From NCBI GenBank assembly GCA_934678955.1, contig CAKUSI010000182.1, positions 1-7,194 of the forward strand: a stretch of DNA of 7,194 nt. The letters are read 5' to 3'. A model generated the notes under the pieces. The model searched no databases. It saw nothing but the letters and a program-made list of their open reading frames with translations, and was not told where the DNA came from. Shown here one piece after another: positions 1 through 5,989 of the stretch (the stretch's first letter is position 1; each line of letters begins with the position of its first letter). A program made the position numbers and the translations under genes. Source of the DNA: an uncultured Austwickia sp. GTDB taxonomy: Bacteria; Actinomycetota; Actinomycetes; Actinomycetales; Dermatophilaceae.

Positions 1-738
<738 letters not shown>

Positions 739-1563
739 TCAGGGGGCGCCGGCTTCCCGCGTCGATCGGCTCGCTCGCCGGGCGAGCAGACCCGAGACGA
801 GCAACGCGGCGGATCCGGCGTTCTCGAGCGTCTCCTCGACGAAGACGTAGACGAAGTATCCGTCGACGGGTCGATGCCCCGGTCCGAACTGGAGCACCTC
901 GAGCAGTTGGGCCCCGACCCAGCACAGCCCACCGGCAAGGAAGACCCCGGCGGTGAGCGACTGTCCGTCACGCCAGAGGCGCACGAGCAGCAGCACGGCG
1001 AGCATGCCCGCGACGAGGACGAGCGGCGAGTAGAGCAGCAGCCAGCTCGTGCTCGTCAGCTCGGCGAGCCGCTCGTGCACCATCACCGTCTCGTCGACGG
1101 CCATGAAGCCGAAGAAGAGCGCGACCCCGCGGGCCGGGATCCGCAGCCGGGAGGTAGGGGCACCTGCGGCGTGCCACCACATCACACCGGCCAGCGCGAG
1201 CATGCCCGAGGACACGAGCGCGGGGACGTTGAGGCGAGAAGCCCAGATCGGCCAGCGGATCGCCAGGTCCGAGTCGATGCCGAAGAGCTCACCCAGCCGC
1301 CCCGTCGAGAGGGAGAACAGACCGATGAGGTCGATGACGACGATGACGACGGCCAGGGTGAGAGCCACGCGACGCGGCGAGGCATCGGCGACCCGGTCGA
1401 GCATCCGAGTTGGGCGCTCCGCCGGCGCGTCGCGCGTGAAAGCGACGGGGGAGTCGAGGCCTTGGGGCGGGCGATCGGCGCGGCCGGCGCGCTCGGCCGC
1501 GTGAGACGGCCGAGCCGCATGGGCTCGCCCCTGCGTGGGGACGCGACGACGTAGCTGTGCCAT
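739..1563 (-). CDS. Uncharacterised multi-pass membrane protein with DE..HE and EE..E motifs
   Basis: This 274-residue protein has about six hydrophobic segments, near residues 66-85, 113-131, 144-162, 173-196, 203-225 and 236-260. Unusual for membrane helices, it carries clustered polar residues: D157-E158 and H163-E164 in or just after segment 3, E222 in segment 5, and E243-E244 and E247 at the start of segment 6. I recall similar SLDE..HE and EE.LE..G patterns in unnamed bacterial membrane proteins, but I cannot name a family; a metal or proton site is only a guess. The ATG at 1563 has GAGG eight bases upstream, which favours it. However, residues 1-53 are Arg/Ala/Pro-rich with poorer third-position GC, so Met54 (ATG at 1404, 221 residues, weaker GGAG at 12 bases) may be the true start. 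It follows the sugar transporter on the same strand after a 188-bp gap and is probably transcribed separately. Confidence 0.75.
   Translation of the reverse strand: MAQLRRRVPTQGRAHAARPSHAAERAGRADRPPQGLDSPVAFTRDAPAERPTRMLDRVADASPRRVALTLAVVIVVIDLIGLFSLSTGRLGELFGIDSDLAIRWPIWASRLNVPALVSSGMLALAGVMWWHAAGAPTSRLRIPARGVALFFGFMAVDETVMVHERLAELTSTSWLLLYSPLVLVAGMLAVLLLVRLWRDGQSLTAGVFLAGGLCWVGAQLLEVLQFGPGHRPVDGYFVYVFVEETLENAGSAALLVSGLLARRASRSTREAGAP
773..787. terminator. Possible hairpin near the convergent gene ends
   Basis: GCTCGC, a 3-base loop CGG, then GCGAGC forms a perfect 6-bp stem about 35 bases after the uvrA-like stop. It lies inside the 3' coding end of the opposing membrane-protein gene. There is no T-run on either strand, so it would have to act as a U-less terminator, as proposed for some actinobacterial genes. 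In sequence this rich in GC such short stems also occur by chance. Confidence 0.2.
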
Positions 1564-1620
1564 GGACCCTGCCTCTGCCCGATGAATTCGACGCGGCGAC
1601 TACACCCCCGTGCGCCGCTC

Positions 1621-1649
1621 GTTCATCGGCCTGTCACCCATTGTTCATC
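1621..1649. repeat. Direct repeat pair GTTCATC, 22 bp apart
   Basis: Two identical 7-base copies lie at 1621-1627 and 1643-1649. Their 22-bp start-to-start spacing is close to two helical turns, so both copies would face the same side of the DNA. They lie about 60-85 bases upstream of the membrane-protein start, where a regulator could bind. A 7-base repeat can arise by chance, so an operator role is a guess. Confidence 0.25.
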
Positions 1650-1736
1650 CATGAGAGCACACCGCAGCGAAACCCGCCATTCTCCAAGGCATTCCGCGAC
1701 AGGTGAGGGTCATCACCCGTGGCGCGGACGGACCCA

Positions 1737-1750
1737 CACCGAGGTCGGTG
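1737..1750 (-). terminator. Candidate terminator hairpin after the sugar permease operon
   Basis: CACCGA-GG-TCGGTG is an inverted repeat placed two bases past the malG-type stop codon (1754-1752, minus strand). As RNA it could fold as a 5-bp stem with a 4-base loop. No U-tract follows, so strength is doubtful. The position directly behind the last gene of the operon is the main support; a regulator site is the alternative. Confidence 0.35.
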
Positions 1751-1751
1751 C

Positions 1752-2597
1752 TCAGCGGAGCCCGGTCGTGGCGATGCCGCGGACGAGGAACCGCTGACCC
1801 ACGAGGAACACGAGGAACATCGGCAGGAGCGACAGGACCGACATCGCGAACATCGGCCCCCACTCCGAGGATCCCTCGGCGTCGAGAAAAGCTCGCAGGG
1901 CCAACGGCACGGTGAACTTGTCGGGGCTGGTCAGATAGATGAGGGAGGCGAAGAAGTCGTTCCACAGCCAGATCGTGGTGAAGACGGCCGTCGTCGCGAG
2001 GGCCGGGGTCATCAAGGGCAGGATGATGCGCGAAAAGATTCGGACATGCCCACACCCGTCGATCCGGGCGCCCTCGTCGAGTTCCCGCGGAATACCTCGG
2101 ATGAACTGCACCATGAGGAAGACGAAGAACGCATCGGTCGCAAGGAACTTCGGCAGCACGAGCGGCACCATGGTGTTCACCCAGCCGGTCTGGGAGAAGA
2201 GGATGTACTGCGGCACGATGACGACGTGCACGGGAAGCATGATCGTCCCGAGCATGACGGCGAAGCAGACCTGCCGGCCCCAGAAGCGCATGCGGGCGAA
2301 GGCATAGGCCGTGAGCGCACATGACACGAGATTGCCGATGACGCACCCGATGACGAGCAGCGTCGAGTTGAGCAGGTAGGTCGAGAACGGCCGCCGCAGT
2401 GCCGTCCACCCCTGCACGTAGTTGCCCACCTCACCGCCTGGCGGAAGCAGACCGGGGACGTGGAAGATCTCGTCGGACGGCCGCAGTGCCGAGGCGATCA
2501 TCCACAGCAGCGGATAGATCATGACGATCGCCACCGCGATGAGCACGAGATGACGGGTCACGCGAGTGATGAGTCGCAGGGGACCCGAGTCAGTCAT
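1752..2597 (-). CDS. Carbohydrate ABC transporter permease, MalG type
   Basis: This 281-residue inner-membrane permease is of the binding-protein-dependent sugar importer family and is of normal length for it. Six hydrophobic segments are visible. The cytoplasmic EAA loop that docks the ATPase is at about residues 172-195 (ELDEGARIDG, then IILPL), with the conserved G and the LP pair in place. The C-terminus FLVRGIATTGLR resembles the usual RYFVRGLTAGAVK-like end of MalG homologues. The start is set at ATG 2597, which has a weak GGTGGG eight bases upstream. Oddly, the frame is open upstream without a stop through the preceding MalF-type gene, so the two permeases form one 577-residue frame (3485 to 1752). 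MalG-type proteins pair with a MalF-type partner to form the channel. No ATPase gene is adjacent, and the substrate cannot be read from the sequence. Confidence 0.9.
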   Translation of the reverse strand: MTDSGPLRLITRVTRHLVLIAVAIVMIYPLLWMIASALRPSDEIFHVPGLLPPGGEVGNYVQGWTALRRPFSTYLLNSTLLVIGCVIGNLVSCALTAYAFARMRFWGRQVCFAVMLGTIMLPVHVVIVPQYILFSQTGWVNTMVPLVLPKFLATDAFFVFLMVQFIRGIPRELDEGARIDGCGHVRIFSRIILPLMTPALATTAVFTTIWLWNDFFASLIYLTSPDKFTVPLALRAFLDAEGSSEWGPMFAMSVLSLLPMFLVFLVGQRFLVRGIATTGLR

Positions 2598-3485
2598 CGT
2601 AGAGACCCACCGTCGCGACAGTGCGAAGTTCACGGCGGTGAATGCCGCGACGATGAGCAGCAGGACCCAGCCCATCGCCGAGGCGTATCCCATGTCGAAA
2701 TCGCCGAAACCCCGCTGATAGAGGTACAGGGTGTAGAAGAGCGTGGAATCCGAGGGGCTACCCGTCCCGCCCGAGACGACGAACGCCTGAGTGAAGGACT
2801 GGAACGCATTGATGGTCTGCAACACGAGATTGAAGAAGATGATCGGGGTGAGCAACGGCAAGGTGATGTGGACGAATCGCGTCCAGCGAGATGCCCCGTC
2901 CACGGCTGCGGCCTCGTAATACTGCGCCGGGATCTGCCGCAGTCCGGCCAGGAAGATGACCATCGGCGCACCGAAGGTCCACACGTGCAGGAGCACGATG
3001 GTCCACAGAGCCGAACGCGGATCGGACACCCAGCCCGGCAGATCGGTGAACCCCAGCCGGCCGAGCAGCTCGTTGACGAGCCCGCGGGCACCGAACATCT
3101 GCCGCCAGAGGATCGCCACGGCCACCGACGCCCCGATGAGCGAGGGCAGGTAGAAGATCGATCGGTAGAGGGCGAGGCCCCGCATGCCGGTGTTGAGGAC
3201 GAGCGCCACTGCCAGGGCCACGGCGAGCTGCAGGGGCGTGGACACGATGACGTACGTGAGGGTCACCAAGAGCGAGTGGTGCAGCCGCGCGTCCTCGATC
3301 ATCCGGCGGATGTTGTCCAGTCCGCTCCACCGCGGCGCCGCGATAAGGCTGTAGTCCGTGAAGGCCAGGACCAGGGACGCGACCATCGGGACCGCCGTGA
3401 TCAGGACGAGGCCGAGCACCCACGGCCCGAGAAAGACCGCGGCGAGGCGGTTGTCCGGGTGGTGACGTCGGGTCGACCCGCTCAT
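2598..3485 (-). CDS. Carbohydrate ABC transporter permease, MalF type (reads into malG)
   Basis: This 296-residue stretch begins with ATG at 3485, which overlaps the binding-protein stop as ATGA, indicating translational coupling. Six hydrophobic segments lie near residues 15-40, 73-97, 107-128, 160-181, 206-228 and 268-288. The EAA loop at 191-210 is textbook (EAAAVDGASRW, then ITLP). Family members typically end shortly after an RRWV-like sequence, often with Tyr and acidic residues before the stop. Here RRWV is followed by S-T and runs straight into the MalG Met. Restoring one base near 2602-2603 would give RRWVYYDD and a TGA at 2592-2590, overlapping the malG ATG by 8 bp in the usual operon style. 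The fusion is therefore best explained by a 1-base deletion, real or from sequencing; MalG could still start on its own. Confidence 0.88.
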
Positions 3486-4773
3486 CCGATCGCGGACGTC
3501 ATATCGGCGACGAAAGCGGTTCCGGCGGCTTGAGGGGTGGCGCGCCCGAAGAGCACGTCCTGCCCGTGGCGGATGAGCACGTCCTCGAACGACGAGGCGC
3601 CCTTGGACGTGAGCGGCGGGGTCGGCGCGACGTGCGGTGCGATCGAGTCGAGGTAGGCGATGGCCTTCATGTCCGACGGCGAGAGACTTCCCTGGATCGC
3701 CGCAAGCACCTTCGTGTCCGCCGGGACCCCACGCTCGGTGAGCAGGATCTTGCCGGCGCCCTCGTCGGTCACGAGGAAGTCGACGAGCTGTCGCGCCGCC
3801 GCCGCGGCCTTCGACTCCTGCGTGATGACCCAGTACATCGAAGCCTGGTAGGCCACCTTCGCCCCCTTGGGGGTGCCGTCGACGCTCGGGAGGCGCAGGA
3901 GCTTGAGGTCCTTCTTCGTGGCGGCGTCGAAGGCGGTGATCTGGTTCGAGGAGTAGATCGCCATGGCCGTGCGCCCCGTCGAGAAGAGGCGTTCGGCGAC
4001 CGCCGCCGAGACGTCCTCGGCCGAGTGGCTCGCCGGCGGCGTCGCCTTCGCGGTCTGCAGTTTCTTGGCCAGAGCGAAGAACGAGGCGGCGACGCCGGCG
4101 TCGAAGCCGAGCTTGCCGTCTGTGAAGGTCTCGGCCCCCTGTTGGCGGATCCACACCCGGAAGGCGGCGTCACGGCCGCTGAAGTCGGTCAGGCCATACG
4201 TTCCCTCGGGGAGTTTGCGCGTCAGCTCGGTGGCGATCTGCCCCATCTCGTCCCAGGTCCACGAGGTGTCGTCCGGAAGGGCCACCTTCGCCCGGGCGAA
4301 GAGCCCCGGGTCGACCATGACGACCGGCGCGATCGTCCCGGCGTTAATGGCGTAGAGCGCGCCGTCCACCTCGCCGAGCTCCGCTGTGCCAGGGGCGAAC
4401 GAGGACGTGTCGACCGCGCCCTTGAGCGACGCGAGGGCGCCGCGCTGGACGTACTCGAGGAGGTACTTCTCGCCCATCTGCACGAGGTCGGGTGCGTCGT
4501 GCGCCGCAAGCTGGGTCGCCAGCTTGTCCCAGTACCCACCCCATTCCGTCGGCTCCGATGCGACGGTCGTGCCCGGGTGAACGCGGCGAGGGCCTTCTCG
4601 GTCGTGGCGGTGCGTTGGGCGTTGCCCCACCACACGGCCCGCATGGCCGTGCCGTCCTGCGACGAGCTACCCGGCCGATTGGGACCGCACCCCGCGAGTG
4701 CGGCGAGAGCGGGCACGGCCGCAGAGGCGAGCAGGAGGCTGCGGCGCGACACAGAGGTGGAGAACGAGGGCAT
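3482..4773 (-). pseudogene. Sugar ABC transporter binding lipoprotein, frameshifted
   Basis: This is an extracellular solute-binding protein (family 1 type) for carbohydrate uptake, split over two frames. The start frame (ATG 4773) encodes a Tat-like signal SVSRRSLLLAS and a lipobox LAGC with the lipidated Cys at residue 29, then mature sequence up to AAFTRA. The rest lies in another frame: HPGTTVASEPTEWGGYWDKL, DAPDLVQMGEKYL, TWDEMGQIATEL, a SMYWVITQESK segment and VDFLVTDEGAGKILL, all typical of the family, ending at TGA 3484-3482. The span is 1292 bases, one short of a multiple of three. Bases near 4573-4585 encode FTRA in one frame and HPGT in the other, as expected if a 10-bp direct-repeat unit was lost. 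The corrected length would be about 433 residues, normal for the family. It would sit on the outer membrane face and feed the two downstream permeases. An assembly error is equally possible. Confidence 0.85.
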
Positions 4774-4816
4774 GAGGAGCCTGACTGAATCGGCGACGGA
4801 GGACGCCGCGACCGGT

Positions 4817-4839
4817 GTTCCTTCGACGGTGGAAGGAAC
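4817..4839. promoter_or_regulatory. Perfect inverted repeat upstream of the sugar operon (operator or leader hairpin)
   Basis: GTTCCTTC (4817-4824) and GAAGGAAC (4832-4839) are perfect 8-bp arms around a 7-base spacer. The element ends 43 bases before the binding-protein ATG. On the minus strand a TAGGTT, possible as an actinobacterial -10 (TAnnnT), runs into the first arm. A repressor bound here would therefore cover the start of transcription, a common arrangement for sugar operons. It lacks the central CG of classical LacI operators. It could instead be a transcript hairpin ending the upstream SRPBCC unit, though no U-tract follows. Confidence 0.5.
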
Positions 4840-4890
4840 CTAACAGCAGAAAGGGACATACCGCTGGGACCGGGGACCAAATCCGGTGCG

Positions 4891-4911
4891 CCTGCTCAGC
4901 GCCGGAGCAGG
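4891..4911 (-). terminator. Candidate hairpin overlapping the SRPBCC stop codon
   Basis: CCTGCTC (4891-4897) and GAGCAGG (4905-4911) are perfect 7-bp arms with a 7-base loop. The repeat spans the last codons and stop of the SRPBCC gene. It would fold strongly in RNA, but there is no U-tract. A role in ending the 2H/SRPBCC transcript before the sugar operon is inferred from position only. Confidence 0.3.
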
Positions 4912-5279
4912 CGGTGCAGGGGGAGGACTGCACACGGTGGATACGCCAGGGCGATGAGGGCCGGCCCATCGACGGTGAGGCCGGCGACGGTGGCGCCAGG
5001 TGTCCGGGTGAGGTCGTGGAGCATGTGCACCCGTACGCCCCGGGCCACGACGGTCCACGCCCATGTGTGGGTCTCGGGGTCGACCTCGTCGACGCGGAAA
5101 CGCACGGCCAGGCCGAGCGGGCCGCGGACCACGCCGGTCAGCCCCGGTCGCAGGAGCTCCTCCGCGACGTCGACGGAGCGAATCTGCGGGGCCCACGACG
5201 GCCACCGCTGGGGGAGGAGGTAACGCTCCCAAGCGCTCTGAAGGTCCAGGGGTCCGCTGACACTCACGCGTCGGCGCAT
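4896..5279 (-). CDS. SRPBCC-fold (polyketide cyclase-like) small protein
   Basis: This 127-residue soluble protein has no signal or membrane segment. The pattern of an early basic/aromatic segment (LLPQRWPSWAPQIRSVD) followed by LLRPGLTGVVRGPLGLAVRFRV, a VDPETHTWAWTV segment and an HDLTRTPG segment fits the START/SRPBCC helix-grip fold seen in polyketide-cyclase/dehydrase-like proteins. It is slightly shorter than the usual 140-150 residues. These proteins form a deep hydrophobic pocket for lipids, polyketides or other small ligands; the ligand here is unknown. The start at ATG 5279 has GGGGAGG ten bases upstream. It begins 16 bp before the end of the upstream 2H gene, so the two are almost certainly cotranscribed and possibly translationally coupled. 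Longer in-frame starts exist, but they would overlap the 2H gene heavily and encode Arg/Gly-rich sequence. Confidence 0.75.
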   Translation of the reverse strand: MRRRVSVSGPLDLQSAWERYLLPQRWPSWAPQIRSVDVAEELLRPGLTGVVRGPLGLAVRFRVDEVDPETHTWAWTVVARGVRVHMLHDLTRTPGATVAGLTVDGPALIALAYPPCAVLPLHRLLRR

Positions 5280-5812
5280 GACGGCGCGACCTCCCCAGGG
5301 CCGTGCCCCGCGAGCATCCGTGCCACCCCTGCGTCGGGGTCCCAACGGCGCAGCCCGGTGGCGGTCACGAACCGAGGCGCCTCCGGGCCCGTGGCGATCA
5401 CCGCGAGAGCATCGCCGACCTGCGCGGTCGGCATCCGCCGCGCGAGCGTCACGTGGGCGGTCCATCCCGCCGAGTGCGGATCACCCAGGCGGCGCCGCGC
5501 GTCGACGACCGCGTCCATGAGCGCCGGGCTCGGCGCGAGGAGGCGGGCGAGCGCGTACGGTCCTCGCCCCAGGAGGACGACGCCGGCGACGTCGAGGCGC
5601 GCCGGCAGCAGTCCCGCGAGGGACTCGACGGCAGCGGCCTGCGCCTCGTCATCGATGTACTCGGCGGAGGCGAGGGTGACGTGCGGTGCGTTGGTGGCGC
5701 CCCGGTGGTGCGCCTGCGAGGGCAGCCCGCCATCGGCCAGCGCATCCCAGTCGGCCCGCACGAGGGCGTCGGACGCGGCGTCGAGGACGAGCTCGAGCGC
5801 GTGCAGCGGCAT
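5264..5812 (-). CDS. 2H phosphoesterase / 2'-5' RNA ligase family protein
   Basis: This 182-residue protein has the two H-x-T motifs that define the 2H superfamily: HVTLAS with H44 and T46, and HVTLAR with H120 and T122. The length and the motif spacing of about 76 residues suit the family. In known members the two His residues act as acid and base on 2',3'-cyclic phosphates or 2'-5' linkages in RNA or nucleotides, in the cytoplasm. The substrate here cannot be told, because family names such as RNA ligase are often only historical. The start at ATG 5812 is well supported by GAGGAG with an 8-base spacer. It is the first gene of a two-gene unit with the SRPBCC gene and is divergent from helR, with an RAE-like palindrome between them. 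Confidence 0.85.
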   Translation of the reverse strand: MPLHALELVLDAASDALVRADWDALADGGLPSQAHHRGATNAPHVTLASAEYIDDEAQAAAVESLAGLLPARLDVAGVVLLGRGPYALARLLAPSPALMDAVVDARRRLGDPHSAGWTAHVTLARRMPTAQVGDALAVIATGPEAPRFVTATGLRRWDPDAGVARMLAGHGPGEVAPSCADA

Positions 5813-5820
5813 CCGGGGCG

Positions 5821-5826
5821 CTCCTC
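5821..5826 (-). promoter_or_regulatory. Ribosome binding site of the 2H gene
   Basis: GAGGAG on the minus strand lies eight bases before ATG 5812. This is the strongest Shine-Dalgarno match on the minus strand here and fixes the start. Confidence 0.7.
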
Positions 5827-5901
5827 ACGTCGTCGGGACGGCGGTCGCCGCTCGGGCGGAGTCCGGCGGCCCCACGACGTGCACCATCGGTGCCCGCTCT
5901 C

Positions 5902-5932
5902 ACGGTAACGCCGCACCCCGGGCTTGCGGCAA
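5902..5932 (-). promoter_or_regulatory. Candidate promoter of the 2H/SRPBCC unit sharing the RAE core
   Basis: On the minus strand TTGCCG (5932-5927), inside the RAE-like palindrome, is followed after 19 bp by TACCGT (5907-5902), a TAnnnT -10-like hexamer. The spacing is 1-2 bp longer than ideal. The leader to ATG 5812 would be about 80-90 bases. Support is by pattern only. Confidence 0.3.
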
Positions 5933-5938
5933 GGGCCC
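5920..5938 (+). promoter_or_regulatory. Rifamycin-associated element (RAE)-like site upstream of helR
   Basis: The 19-base sequence GGGCTTGCGGCAAGGGCCC contains a perfect palindrome CTTGC-G-GCAAG. It closely matches my recollection of the 19-bp rifamycin-associated element (GGGGCTTGCGGCAAGGCCC-like) found before rifamycin-inducible genes, including helR, in actinobacteria. The gene downstream is a helR homologue, which strongly supports the match. The site ends 51 bases before the chosen helR start. A rifamycin-induced function is therefore expected from established knowledge, though the gene behind it appears broken. Confidence 0.85.
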
Positions 5939-5954
5939 GGTCGTGCCGCAGAAT
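5924..5954 (+). promoter_or_regulatory. Candidate helR promoter overlapping the RAE core
   Basis: TTGCGG (5924-5929) lies in the RAE palindrome, and CAGAAT (5949-5954) follows after 19 bp as a -10-like hexamer. Transcription would begin near 5961, giving a leader of about 30 bases to the GTG at 5990. The spacer is longer than the ideal 17 bp, which is compatible with a weak, inducible promoter. This is inference from pattern. Confidence 0.35.
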
Positions 5955-5975
5955 CGTCGATCGTGGCCGAGCATC

Positions 5976-5983
5976 AGGGGGAG
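5976..5983 (+). promoter_or_regulatory. Ribosome binding site deciding the helR start
   Basis: AGGGGGAG ends six bases before the GTG at 5990. This is the best Shine-Dalgarno match in the area. The upstream TTG at 5924 lies inside the RAE and has no such site. Confidence 0.6.
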
Positions 5984-5989
5984 CGCAGG

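Larger units (their letters stand above)
1564..1751. other. Intergenic region between malG-like gene and membrane-protein gene
   Basis: This 188-bp stretch has visibly less GC than its surroundings and no convincing reading frame. Read on the minus strand it must hold the 3' end of the transporter transcript and the leader of the membrane-protein gene. I see a palindrome just after the malG stop (1737-1750) and two direct copies of GTTCATC (1621-1627 and 1643-1649). No convincing -35/-10 pair is apparent. Confidence 0.5.

Noticed and set aside
874..1554. Plus-strand frame with an acidic DDDDDD run opposite the membrane protein
   Set aside because: The acidic run is the complement of the hydrophobic Val/Ile helix codons of the real gene.
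2460..3533. Long plus-strand open frame (357 residues) across the permeases
   Set aside because: It is antisense to clear permease sequence with EAA loops, and its product is Arg/Asp/His-rich low-complexity text typical of GC-rich shadows.
1752..4154. Single 800-residue protein from ATG 4154
   Set aside because: The first 223 codons are out-of-frame binding-protein sequence; the permease begins at ATG 3485, which overlaps the binding-protein stop.
3482..4633. Binding protein taken as starting at ATG 4633
   Set aside because: The first 20 residues in that frame (MVGQRPTHRHDREG...) are out-of-frame text. The true signal peptide and lipobox are in the other frame from 4773.
3530..4843. Long plus-strand open frame (437 residues) across the binding protein
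   Set aside because: Antisense to family-1 binding protein motifs; the composition (Arg/Val/Glu) is that of a shadow, and no domain is recognisable.
5280..5465. N-terminal extension of the SRPBCC protein
   Set aside because: It would overlap the 2H gene by about 200 bp and is Arg/Gly-rich; ATG 5279 has a good ribosome binding site.
5924..5989. helR start at TTG 5924
   Set aside because: This TTG is inside the RAE-like site and has no ribosome binding site; GTG 5990 has AGGGGGAG six bases upstream.
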